Source: an uncultured Clostridia bacterium
Lineage (GTDB): Bacteria > Bacillota > Clostridia > Christensenellales > UBA1242
DNA: 64,000 bases
Assembly (NCBI GenBank): GCA_947624415.1
Contig: CANQKH010000004.1
Coordinates: forward strand, 37,936-101,935
Direction: 5' to 3'
Part shown: positions 27,612-35,695 of the stretch, piece by piece
Numbering within the stretch: the stretch's first letter is position 1
Layout of the letters: every line of letters begins with the position of its first letter
Made by a program: the position numbers and the translations under genes
The notes under the pieces: generated by a model
What the model was told of the DNA's origin: nothing
Database searches by the model: none
The model's input: the letters and a program-made list of their open reading frames with translations, nothing else

Positions 27612-28157
27612 TTAACTTTTCCCTTCAAAAATATTTATCTTAGAGTTGTCTATATCTATCACCGTTTGTATAATTGAAATTATATTCATTTTAACTCCCA
27701 CATCATTAACTCCTGTTGCGATGACTACAATTCCTTTTACAACTGGATAGATTTCTTCTTTAATTACAGGTTTTCCATCCACTAATACAACTGACGATGA
27801 TGTTATATCAACACCATTTGAAGTTGTTCGTGTTTCATCTTCTGTAACATAGACATATTCAAAGCCTTTTTCTAGTGTAATTATTACATCTGTATCGCCT
27901 ACGCCCTTCACTCTTGTTATTACATTTTCAAGTTTATTCTCAAGGTATTCTATATATTCATTTGAATTTGAAAATGTCGTGCTAACATTGTCGAAATTTG
28001 TCGTATCGGTCTTTGATTTCTTTTTAGGGACAATAAATGCAAAATATACTAATGCAACTATAATGGCTAGTCCCACCGATAAATAAATTTCTATGTGTTT
28101 AACTTTTTTAATTTTTTCATATAATGCTTTAAATTTTGCTTTAAAATCAAGTGTCAT
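27612..28157 (-). CDS. spoIIIAG: Stage III sporulation protein AG
   Basis: Mother-cell membrane protein that forms a large ring in the engulfment channel. One membrane helix (IYLSVGLAIIVALVYFAFIV) is followed by an external ring-building domain with the conserved LEKGFEYVYVTEDE and YPVVKGIVVIATGVNDVGVKMNIISIIQTV. I use the ATG at 28155-28157, which follows gaggaggcg, rather than the track start 30 bases upstream; this gives 181 residues. It overlaps the end of spoIIIAF. Confidence 0.94.
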   Translation of the reverse strand: MTLDFKAKFKALYEKIKKVKHIEIYLSVGLAIIVALVYFAFIVPKKKSKTDTTNFDNVSTTFSNSNEYIEYLENKLENVITRVKGVGDTDVIITLEKGFEYVYVTEDETRTTSNGVDITSSSVVLVDGKPVIKEEIYPVVKGIVVIATGVNDVGVKMNIISIIQTVIDIDNSKINIFEGKS

Positions 28158-28650
28158 ACAATATCGCCTCCTCATTGATTTCAACACAAGCCATTATTAT
28201 ATTGCTTATATCTTTTTTTATTTTCATTATATCTGTATGCTCTGCATTTTCTGTTATGACTAAACGACTTAAATCGACATTAATTGATTTTATTTGCATA
28301 GTTTTATCAAATATGTCTGCACTTATATAAACCGAAACATTTTTGTATCCATAATTTTTTATTTTATTTTCCAATTGCACTTTTAAAGCATTTAATTTAT
28401 CAAGATTTAACTGATATAAATAATCTTCATCAACTTCAATACCTTGATCATATTCAAATATGTTGTCGAGGTTTATTTTTTCATTTACAAGTTTGGGTAA
28501 TGGCAATATTATCACAAGAACTATTATAAACGATAATATACCTTTAATATATCTATTCATTTGTCCACTCGGTAAAATAAGTTCTATAAGAACAGATAAG
28601 CTTATAATGCCAGCGATTGATAAAATCCATTTGGAAAGTTCAGCCAACAT
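28147..28650 (-). CDS. spoIIIAF: Stage III sporulation protein AF
   Basis: Membrane protein with two N-terminal helices (WILSIAGIISLSVLIELILP and GILSFIIVLVIILPLPKLV) and a soluble C-terminal domain with a ring-building-like fold. The ATG at 28648-28650 follows aggagggcg and gives 167 residues; the longer track start adds residues overlapping spoIIIAE. The segment LIELILPSGQMNRYIKGILSFIIVLVIILPL is characteristic. In order within the operon. Confidence 0.94.
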   Translation of the reverse strand: MLAELSKWILSIAGIISLSVLIELILPSGQMNRYIKGILSFIIVLVIILPLPKLVNEKINLDNIFEYDQGIEVDEDYLYQLNLDKLNALKVQLENKIKNYGYKNVSVYISADIFDKTMQIKSINVDLSRLVITENAEHTDIMKIKKDISNIIMACVEINEEAILYDT

Positions 28651-28658
28651 ACGCCCTC

Positions 28659-29849
28659 CTAAACAATATTTGCAGAGCAAATTACCAACCCAAGCAATAT
28701 AAAATATACAAATGCAATACCGATTAAAACAACAAGTAATAAGACGATGCTTTTTGATAATGAAGATATAAAATTTGCAATCTGTTTATTGCCTAGAGGT
28801 TCTATTATTCCTGCAGTTAATTTAAGTGCCAACATAAATAAAACTAATTGAATAACTGGAGAAATTATAGTGGCTAAAAGCAAATACAAACCAGTTGCTC
28901 CTATTGCATTTTTTATAAGATTTGAAGAGGCAAGAACAATCCCCATACCATCACTCAAATAAGAACCTAAAAGAGGAACATAGGAACGTATAGCGTATTT
29001 AACAGTTTTCATCGATATTCCATCAATAGAACCCGCTTGCAACCCCTGAACAGACAAAAATGCAGTAAAAATTGTAAATATGAGACCAGTTAACCATTTA
29101 AAAGTGCTCTCAAAAAAAGATGTGAATTTATCCAATTTTATTGAATTTGACAAATTTGAAACTATTGAAAAAACAACCGAAAAAATAAAAATTGGCAAAA
29201 GAATATATGTAAATAAACTTATAATTGTGCTTGTTAATAACGCCATTGCTGGTTGATAGATGGATGCTGAAACAGTGCCTCCTATTGCGGAAAGAAATGT
29301 AAGTAGTATAGGAAATATAATTTCCATTTGTGATTTAATCGAATAAATAGTATTTGTTGTTATCGTTATCATTTTTGCTACTATAGTTAAAACCATAACA
29401 ACTATAATTCCATATGTAACAAAATTAATAAGATTTGATACTGATTTTCCGTTACTGTTCGACTTTAAGCCTTGTAACATAGAACCCATTAGTGATACTG
29501 CAATAATAAGAGAAATAAACGGTATTAATCCTACAATATCATCAAAAAATAAATTTAATATACTACTCCAAAGACTTTTACCATTGTCAAATTCCCCTTT
29601 TATTAATTTCATTAGTTTTTCATAAAAGGTTCTGCCTCCAAAAATTACGATTTGCCCTGAAGTAAGTTGATTCAAAATATCATCAAGTGAGTCGAAATTT
29701 AACCCATTTAATTGTTTTAATATTTCATCATCAATCTCCTGATATGAATTGCTTTCGCTTGATGTGGCTTGGGTCTTGGTGGCGGAACTACAGCCAATCG
29801 GAAAAACAAAAATTAAAATCAATATTAAAATTATTAAAGTTTTTTTCAT
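28659..29849 (-). CDS. spoIIIAE: Stage III sporulation protein AE
   Basis: Polytopic mother-cell membrane protein of the SpoIIIA-SpoIIQ channel. An N-terminal signal sequence (MKKTLIILILILIFVFPIGCSS) ends in a cysteine that looks a little like a lipobox, but Pro at -3 makes lipidation doubtful. Seven to eight membrane helices fill residues 105-396, including the conserved GSYLSDGMGIVLASSNLIKNAIG. The 396 residues are normal. It overlaps spoIIIAD by four bases. Confidence 0.95.
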   Translation of the reverse strand: MKKTLIILILILIFVFPIGCSSATKTQATSSESNSYQEIDDEILKQLNGLNFDSLDDILNQLTSGQIVIFGGRTFYEKLMKLIKGEFDNGKSLWSSILNLFFDDIVGLIPFISLIIAVSLMGSMLQGLKSNSNGKSVSNLINFVTYGIIVVMVLTIVAKMITITTNTIYSIKSQMEIIFPILLTFLSAIGGTVSASIYQPAMALLTSTIISLFTYILLPIFIFSVVFSIVSNLSNSIKLDKFTSFFESTFKWLTGLIFTIFTAFLSVQGLQAGSIDGISMKTVKYAIRSYVPLLGSYLSDGMGIVLASSNLIKNAIGATGLYLLLATIISPVIQLVLFMLALKLTAGIIEPLGNKQIANFISSLSKSIVLLLVVLIGIAFVYFILLGLVICSANIV

Positions 29850-30238
29850 TTTGGCAGAAGCCCCATAATTATTGTCAAAATATTTGTGATAATAGGCATT
29901 GCCATAACCATTATTACTAGTTTTCCGCCAAGCAATACTTTATCGCCTAAACTATTATTTCCTGTTTCGTTACATATCCCTGCTGTAAATTCTATTAAGT
30001 AGCCAATCCCTATAATTTTTAAGAGTAATGTGTATAAATTTGAATTTAATCCTGTATATCCTATTATATCTTTAAAAGTAGTTAAAATTCCAGTGAAATA
30101 GTTGATAATTAAAAAAATAATTATCATTCCCCCGGCAATCCCAATAAAAATTGCAAAATCACTGCGCAATGGACGAATAATAAGAGTTGCCAAGCAAGTT
30201 ATTAGTCCAATTGATACAATTTTTAAAATAATATCCAT
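29846..30238 (-). CDS. spoIIIAD: Stage III sporulation protein AD
   Basis: Small membrane protein of 130 residues with four helices. Pattern typical of the family: LIIRPLRSDFAIFIGIAGGMIIIF, KIIGIGYLIEFTAGICNETGNNSLGDKVLLGGKLVIMVMAMPIITNIL. It is a component of the SpoIIIA complex, distantly like export-apparatus proteins of secretion systems. It lies seven bases after spoIIIAC and overlaps spoIIIAE. Confidence 0.95.
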   Translation of the reverse strand: MDIILKIVSIGLITCLATLIIRPLRSDFAIFIGIAGGMIIIFLIINYFTGILTTFKDIIGYTGLNSNLYTLLLKIIGIGYLIEFTAGICNETGNNSLGDKVLLGGKLVIMVMAMPIITNILTIIMGLLPK

Positions 30239-30245
30239 ATTCCTC

Positions 30246-30440
30246 TCAAAAATTAAAGATAGTTTTTAGTGTTGCAAATAAATCACCTATTAAATTCAAC
30301 ACCATTACAAGAACAATTACGAGTCCAGCCAATGTGGCAAAAGTTGATATTTCTTCCTTCCCTGTTTGTTTTAAAATTTGCCCCACCACAGCGGTTAGAA
30401 GTCCGATTGCCGCAATTTTAAATATTATTTCTACATCCAT
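30246..30440 (-). CDS. spoIIIAC: Stage III sporulation protein AC
   Basis: A 64-residue protein with two membrane helices (IFKIAAIGLLTAVVGQILKQTGKEEISTFATLAGLVIVLVMVL). The GKEE turn and the length are diagnostic. Part of the SpoIIIA channel. Confidence 0.95.
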   Translation of the reverse strand: MDVEIIFKIAAIGLLTAVVGQILKQTGKEEISTFATLAGLVIVLVMVLNLIGDLFATLKTIFNF

Positions 30441-30449
30441 TCTTACCTC

Positions 30450-30944
30450 CTATATAAAAATAATGAAAATGAAAATTCCAGCAATCAATCCAAGTTTTAT
30501 CGACAACGAGCCATACTTTTTGTTTTCAGATACAGCATTTGACGATATAACTTCAAATCTACTTTGAAAATTCTTTATCTCTTTTGACTGGCTGTCCACA
30601 TCACTTCTTCCCAAACCACGGAAAAACATAAAAATTAAATCTTTTTCTTCTTCTTTTAAAAAATTTATATTTTTAAAAAGAATATCCTTTTCTAAACTAG
30701 ATTCTTTATCTATAAATGACAAATAATTTAAATCTAATCCATGTAATTTCGTTTTTTCTTTTTCATCAAGGTTTAAAAAAATATTTTTAACTCGTTCTCT
30801 TGAGAAATTTATTTCAACGTCAAATTTTTGACATAAAAAAACAAGTGCTTGAAAAAAGTTTGCTCGTATTTTATATTTCTTAGAAAAGATATATCCTATA
30901 TAAATTGAAATACATAATAAAATTACTAACACAAATATCCTCAT
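30450..30944 (-). CDS. spoIIIAB: Stage III sporulation protein AB
   Basis: A 164-residue protein with helices at both ends (FVLVILLCISIYIGYIFSKKYKIRA and LGLIAGIFIFIIFI) and a soluble helical middle that resembles secretion-system F-type proteins. The pattern RANFFQALVFLCQKFDVEINFSRERV followed by FFRGLGRSDVDSQ is typical. Nine bases separate it from spoIIIAA. Confidence 0.93.
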   Translation of the reverse strand: MRIFVLVILLCISIYIGYIFSKKYKIRANFFQALVFLCQKFDVEINFSRERVKNIFLNLDEKEKTKLHGLDLNYLSFIDKESSLEKDILFKNINFLKEEEKDLIFMFFRGLGRSDVDSQSKEIKNFQSRFEVISSNAVSENKKYGSLSIKLGLIAGIFIFIIFI

Positions 30945-30952
30945 TTTACCTC

Positions 30953-31855
30953 CTATTTTAGTCTTGAAAAATTTTCATCATAGATCCCTTCTAAAGTTCC
31001 CGGACCATTTCGTTGAGATAAAAGAATATATCTTCTAAAAACCTTATTTTTTACTAATTCATCAAAAGTTGGTTTTTTAATGAAATTTTCTATTGTATCA
31101 CTATGGGCAGATGCAATAACGGATACGCCTGAGTTTACCGCATATAAAATAGCATCGACATCCTCTTGATGACCTAATTCATCGGTAACAATTAAATCAG
31201 GAGATAAAGAACGTATCCCATTTTCGAAACCTATGCTTTTTTTAGCAAAAGATATTTTATCTGAAAAATTTCCAACACACCCATCTGTTCCAAGGTCGAT
31301 TTCACCTCTTTCATCTAAAATTAAAACATTATATGCATAATTGCGTTCAGACAGTTGATAAACAAAATCGCGTAAAAATGTGGTTTTTCCGGCACCCGGT
31401 GGAGATATGACTAATGTATTGAGTATTTGATTGTTTACAATTAAAAAATTGAAGGCGTTGAGAGAACAATTTTTTATCTCATGAGGAAGTCTTATATTAA
31501 TACTATTGAAATTAGTCAATGTTTTTATTTTGCCTGCCTCTTCAATAACGTCTCCACCAATTCCCAACCTTATACCTCCTTTGGTTACTAAATAACCTTT
31601 TTTTAGTTGCTCATTAACAGAGTATATAGAACATTCACTTGCTCTAAATATAACATCTTCAACCATAATTTTGGAGGCGTATAAAGCAAATTTAAGATTG
31701 CTTGTAACACCATTCTCTCCAAGATAAATTCTTTGACTGCCAATATTAAGAACTATTGGCTTGTCCGCTCTTAGACGTATTTCATTTATTGATTTAAAAT
31801 TTACCTTTGAAACTAAAATCTCATAAATATTATTTGGAAGAATATTTTTTAGCAT
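30953..31855 (-). CDS. spoIIIAA: Stage III sporulation protein AA (ATPase)
   Basis: Secretion-ATPase-like cytoplasmic motor of the SpoIIIA channel. The Walker A motif is SPPGAGKTTFLRDFVYQLS near residue 150, Walker B-like VLILDERGEIDLG, and the conserved GIRSLSPDLIVTDELGHQEDVDAI follows, then GVSVIASAHSDTIE. The 300 residues are normal. First gene of the operon, with aggagata upstream of its ATG. In Bacillus the operon is transcribed by sigma-E in the mother cell. Confidence 0.96.
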   Translation of the reverse strand: MLKNILPNNIYEILVSKVNFKSINEIRLRADKPIVLNIGSQRIYLGENGVTSNLKFALYASKIMVEDVIFRASECSIYSVNEQLKKGYLVTKGGIRLGIGGDVIEEAGKIKTLTNFNSINIRLPHEIKNCSLNAFNFLIVNNQILNTLVISPPGAGKTTFLRDFVYQLSERNYAYNVLILDERGEIDLGTDGCVGNFSDKISFAKKSIGFENGIRSLSPDLIVTDELGHQEDVDAILYAVNSGVSVIASAHSDTIENFIKKPTFDELVKNKVFRRYILLSQRNGPGTLEGIYDENFSRLK

Positions 31856-31865
31856 ATTATCTCCT

Positions 31866-31893
31866 ATGCTAATGTATTAAAGACAAAATATTC
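31866..31893 (-). promoter_or_regulatory. Weak sigma-E-like promoter candidate for spoIIIA
   Basis: GAATATT matches the sigma-E -35 consensus (kmATATT); CATTAGCAT 12 bases later only partly matches CATACAnT, and the spacing is short. No good sigma-A promoter is seen here. Low confidence. Confidence 0.25.
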
Positions 31894-31954
31894 AAATTAC
31901 AATACGACAAATAAAGTCAAAAAGAGCAAATATCAATAAAAGTAAAATAAAATT

Positions 31955-31982
31955 AAAAAGAGTCCGGTAAAATACCGAACTC
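31955..31982 (-). terminator. Terminator after efp
   Basis: On the minus strand GAGTTCGGT pairs with ACCGGACTC around a short AU loop (one G-U pair) and is followed by TTTTT. It separates the rimP-to-efp transcript from spoIIIA. Confidence 0.88.
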
Positions 31983-32034
31983 AAATTTAAATTTGTATCT
32001 ATTTTTAGATGCTAATCTATTGAAAAACTACAAT

Positions 32035-32595
32035 TTATTTAATTCTTTCCATGTAACTGCCATCACGAGTATCTATTCTAATTCTGTCGCCTACATTGAC
32101 AAATAAAGGAACTTGTAAAACGTATCCTGTTTCAACCTTTGCTGGCTTGTTTGTAGATTTTGAAGTATCTCCTTGAATGCCTGGTTCGCAATCAATAACC
32201 TCCAATTCAACAAAGTTTGGTGCATAAACTAAAAAAGGGTTGCCTTTATAAAAATACATTGTGCAATTTTCGTTTTCTTTTACAAAGTTTAATGCATCTT
32301 CTACACTTTCCTTATTTAATGGAATTTGATCGTATGTTTCTGAATCCATGAAATAATAAATTTCCCCATCATTATACAAATAGGTCATTTCTTTCTTTTC
32401 GATTACAGCAACAGGGAATTTGTCTGATGGATTAAATGTTGTTTCCTTTACCTGTCCTGTCATAACGTTTTTAAGTTTTGCTCTCACAAAAGGCGAACCT
32501 TTTCCAGGCTTAACATGAAGAAAGTCTATTACTGAATAAACCACTCCATCCCATTCAAAAGTTGTTCCCTTTCTAAAATCTCCTGCAAATACCAT
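32035..32595 (-). CDS. efp: Elongation factor P
   Basis: Ribosome-bound factor that rescues stalling at consecutive prolines. It has three beta-barrel domains in 186 residues. The modification loop [17 protein letters not shown] carries the target lysine (KPGKG). The C-terminal domain ends [18 protein letters not shown]. In Bacillus efp also lies just upstream of spoIIIAA. The YebC-family protein, discussed for the same problem, is also in this window. Confidence 0.97.
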   Translation of the reverse strand: MVFAGDFRKGTTFEWDGVVYSVIDFLHVKPGKGSPFVRAKLKNVMTGQVKETTFNPSDKFPVAVIEKKEMTYLYNDGEIYYFMDSETYDQIPLNKESVEDALNFVKENENCTMYFYKGNPFLVYAPNFVELEVIDCEPGIQGDTSKSTNKPAKVETGYVLQVPLFVNVGDRIRIDTRDGSYMERIK

Positions 32596-32637
32596 ATATT
32601 TTTCTCCTTAATAAAATTCTAATTCATTTTAACATAT

Positions 32638-33501
32638 TTATTTATTTTTGTCTAGTAGATTTTGATATATTTTTTTCATTATTTGTGCATCCTTAGGCAT
32701 AGTGCTCATAGATTCGCAAATAACTCTTGGGGAAAGATTATATTCTATAAGAACTTCCGCCAAACCGTCAAATTCAGGCCCATATGTTATGTCATCGTAA
32801 TTTAAATGTCTGATTTCGCCCATAGGACCAAATTGTATTTTTGAAAAATGTATATGGCAAATGTTTGTTTTCTCATAACCAATCGTTTTCAAAGAGTAAT
32901 CCAAAATTCTTTTAAAATCATCTTTTGTCTTTAAACTACCTTGTTCTAAAGCATTAATATGACCAAAATCAAATGTTGGAATAAGATGAGCATTTAATGT
33001 GCATAAGTCTATAACCTCTTTATATGTCCCTATTTGTTTTGTTTTTCCCATAGTTTCAGGACAAAAAAATAATCCATCTATAAGTTTTTCTTCTTCAAGT
33101 TTATCAAAGGTTTCAGCAAAACGATTTGTAGTTAGCCTTAGAGCTTCTTCACGAGTCAACTTCCCCTCTGAAGCAGGATGGAAAACAATTCTATCGCAAT
33201 CAAATGCTCGCATAAATTTGATTCCAGTATAAATATATCCTCGTGTTTTTTGATACATTTCGTCGTTAGGATTGGCAAAATTTATATAAAATGGCGCATG
33301 AAGTGAAAGTTTTATATCATTTTCTTTGAATAAAATGCCTGCTTTCTCAGCAAGTTCGCTACTCATTTGATAACCATGGCCAAATGAATATTCATAAGCA
33401 TCAAGACCTTTATTTTTAATCCAAGACGGAACATCAAGCAATCCTTTATTCCCTTCATCATAAAACTCTTCTCCGCATCCTGAAGGCCCAAAAAGAACCA
33501 T
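32638..33501 (-). CDS. Endonuclease IV-like TIM-barrel protein
   Basis: A 287-residue xylose-isomerase-like TIM barrel of the AP endonuclease 2 superfamily. The metal-ligand positions are recognisable: His in LSLHAPFYINFANP, His in IVFHPAS, Glu in FFCPETMGK, Asp and His in PTFDFGHINALEQG, His in ICHIHFSK, and Glu in VICESMST. These fit an Nfo-type trinuclear site, so DNA repair at abasic sites is plausible, but sugar isomerases share the fold. It lies between truB and efp, with its own Shine-Dalgarno. Confidence 0.85.
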   Translation of the reverse strand: MVLFGPSGCGEEFYDEGNKGLLDVPSWIKNKGLDAYEYSFGHGYQMSSELAEKAGILFKENDIKLSLHAPFYINFANPNDEMYQKTRGYIYTGIKFMRAFDCDRIVFHPASEGKLTREEALRLTTNRFAETFDKLEEEKLIDGLFFCPETMGKTKQIGTYKEVIDLCTLNAHLIPTFDFGHINALEQGSLKTKDDFKRILDYSLKTIGYEKTNICHIHFSKIQFGPMGEIRHLNYDDITYGPEFDGLAEVLIEYNLSPRVICESMSTMPKDAQIMKKIYQNLLDKNK

Positions 33502-33512
33502 TATTACCTCCT

Positions 33513-34358
33513 TTATACTAATCTCAAATAAAAAGACAAAACGTTATCTTTTACTTGTCCAACACCTAAAAAGTTTCCACTAATGATTTTATATAGCCCA
33601 TCCTGTATCGTGTAAGAAATATGAACTCCATTTAATAATTTTTTGCCTTCATTTTCCTCTAAGTGAATTTCAGGATAATTAAAAGCATCCTCTAATGGTA
33701 TAATATGAATATTCCCTTGTTCAAGGTCTTGTAATGTTTCGGCGTCCTTTAAGTAGAATTTACCACATCTTGTGCGTTGTATGCTCATCACAATACCATA
33801 TGTGTTCAATGACTTTGCTATATCTCTACATAATGATCTTATATAAGTGCCACTACTGCAATCAATTTCTAATTCAAATTCGTTGATTCCAATCTCTCTT
33901 AAAATTTTAATTGAATAAATTTCAACTTCTTTAGGTTTTAAAGCCACGCCTTTTCCCGCTCTTGCAAGTTCATAAGCCTTTTTCCCATTTATCTTTTTCG
34001 CCGAATAAATGGGAGGCATTTGATTGTATTTCCCTATAAAAAAAGGAATCTTCTTTTTTAAGGCTTGCATAGTAACGATAACATTATTACACTCCGTTAT
34101 TTCACCTTCAAGGTCAAGCGTTGGCGTTGTTGCACCGAATTTAAAAACTGTTTTATATGTTTTATCCTTATTTAAAAAATAATCAAAGATTTTTGTTCCT
34201 TTACCCAGTGTAATTGGCAAAAGTCCTTCTCCTAGAACATCAAGTGTTCCAAGATGCCCTATTTTTTTTATTTTTAACAATTTCTTTATCTTATATAAAA
34301 CACTATTGGATGAGATTCCTCGTTCTTTATTAATTAAAATAATACCGTTAATACTCAT
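33513..34358 (-). CDS. truB: tRNA pseudouridine-55 synthase TruB
   Basis: Makes pseudouridine 55 in the T-loop of tRNA. N-terminus INGIILINKERGISSNSVLYKIKK, catalytic Asp in GHLGTLDVLGEGLLPITLGKGTKI, then MPPIYSAKKINGKKAYELARAG and the C-terminal PUA-like part. The 281 residues are normal. In the usual rbfA-nrnA-truB order. The conserved GTLDPxATG is GTLDVLGEG here, with the Asp retained. Confidence 0.96.
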   Translation of the reverse strand: MSINGIILINKERGISSNSVLYKIKKLLKIKKIGHLGTLDVLGEGLLPITLGKGTKIFDYFLNKDKTYKTVFKFGATTPTLDLEGEITECNNVIVTMQALKKKIPFFIGKYNQMPPIYSAKKINGKKAYELARAGKGVALKPKEVEIYSIKILREIGINEFELEIDCSSGTYIRSLCRDIAKSLNTYGIVMSIQRTRCGKFYLKDAETLQDLEQGNIHIIPLEDAFNYPEIHLEENEGKKLLNGVHISYTIQDGLYKIISGNFLGVGQVKDNVLSFYLRLV

Positions 34359-34367
34359 TACCTTCCT

Positions 34368-35324
34368 CTACTTTAAATTAAATGCTTCTAATACCATATT
34401 TGTTGCTTCTTTTATATTTTTTGCAAATAATTTAGCACCCGCTGCACATATATGACCACCACCGCCAAACTTTTCTGCAATAACCTTGACATTATAACCA
34501 TCTTTTGCTCTCAGCGACAGGCTAAACAAACCATTATCCTCTTCTACGATACTAAATCCATAAACGATATTTTCTATAGAAACCAATGCACGACTGAAAA
34601 AACTACAATCGGCCTTGCTACCATTTAGTTTTTTCAATATTTTTTTATCGATTGCTATGTAGGCACAATTGTTAATTATTTTAAAATTGTTTAAAAGATA
34701 TTTATTAAACAACATTTCATGTTCTGTCTTGCTTTCATACAAAATTTGATTAACTTTTATAGTCTCGGCATTCAATTCACACAACTCATATGCGTTTAAA
34801 AATGATTTTGCATTTGTGTTTGAATTTTGAAATGAGGATGTATCGGCTGTTAAACCAGCAAAAAGCATAGTTGCTATTTCACTTTTTATATCAACTTTTA
34901 ATTCCTTTAATAGCAAAAAAACTATCTCACTGGCAGAACTTGAATTAGTATCTATATAATTTAGTTTTCCAATTAATTTGTCGCAATGATGGTGGTCAAG
35001 AACAATAGTTAAATTTTTTTCATTGCTGAAAATCTCACTATAATCCCCTAATCTATTTAAAGAAGAAACATCTGTAGCAATAAATAAATCATATTGTGCG
35101 GTATTACACTCTGCTCTCAATATTCTATTTTCATTAAAAAGTTTAATTTGCTCATTTGTTAATGCTTCTTTTATATATATGTCTGCATTGATTTTCATTT
35201 GAGTTAACGCTGTCATTAAAGCATAAGAAGAACCGAGTGCATCACAGTCAGGTGAAATGTGTGTAAAAATTGCAATTGATTTTGCTTTTTTTATTTGTTT
35301 TGAAATTTCTTTTAAACTATCCAT
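34368..35324 (-). CDS. nrnA: DHH/DHHA1 phosphoesterase, NrnA-like oligoribonuclease
   Basis: Bifunctional nanoRNase/pAp phosphatase family. Metal-binding motifs: THISPDCDALGSSYAL, FIATDVSSLNRLGDY, the DHH motif VLDHHHCDKL, and FAGLTADTSSFQNSNT. DHHA1 ends with EKFGGGGHICAAGA. The 318 residues match the family. It lies between rbfA and truB as in many Bacillota. Confidence 0.94.
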   Translation of the reverse strand: MDSLKEISKQIKKAKSIAIFTHISPDCDALGSSYALMTALTQMKINADIYIKEALTNEQIKLFNENRILRAECNTAQYDLFIATDVSSLNRLGDYSEIFSNEKNLTIVLDHHHCDKLIGKLNYIDTNSSSASEIVFLLLKELKVDIKSEIATMLFAGLTADTSSFQNSNTNAKSFLNAYELCELNAETIKVNQILYESKTEHEMLFNKYLLNNFKIINNCAYIAIDKKILKKLNGSKADCSFFSRALVSIENIVYGFSIVEEDNGLFSLSLRAKDGYNVKVIAEKFGGGGHICAAGAKLFAKNIKEATNMVLEAFNLK

Positions 35325-35326
35325 AA

Positions 35327-35683
35327 TTACTCATCTTTTTTTATATTTAAAGTTTTTAAAATTTCATTTATTCTTATACTTGCACTCGTGCCTTTATCGA
35401 TTTCAAATTGTAGTTTTGGCATTTGTGGCATTGATACCATATTTGCTAATTCTTTTTTTATAAAGCCCTCCGATTTTTCCAAGACCTTGATTATTGTTTC
35501 CAATTTTTGCTTGTCTTCATCATCAAGAGCAATTTTAATTTTGCAAAACTGAAAATCAGGGGTTAAATTTACCTCACTTACATATAATAATGGGTCAATT
35601 CTTGGATCGTTCATTTTATTTAATATAATATAGGAAATACACTTTTGTAATTCACTATTTGCTCTTTCAAATCTTTTTGACAT
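35327..35683 (-). CDS. rbfA: Ribosome-binding factor A
   Basis: KH-like 30S maturation factor of 118 residues. Typical: RFERANSELQKCISYIILNKMNDPRIDPLLYVSEVNLTPDFQFCKIKIAL and the final MPQMPKLQFEIDKGTSASIRINEIL. It lies 12 bases after infB and two bases before nrnA. Confidence 0.96.
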   Translation of the reverse strand: MSKRFERANSELQKCISYIILNKMNDPRIDPLLYVSEVNLTPDFQFCKIKIALDDEDKQKLETIIKVLEKSEGFIKKELANMVSMPQMPKLQFEIDKGTSASIRINEILKTLNIKKDE

Positions 35684-35695
35684 TATTACTTATAC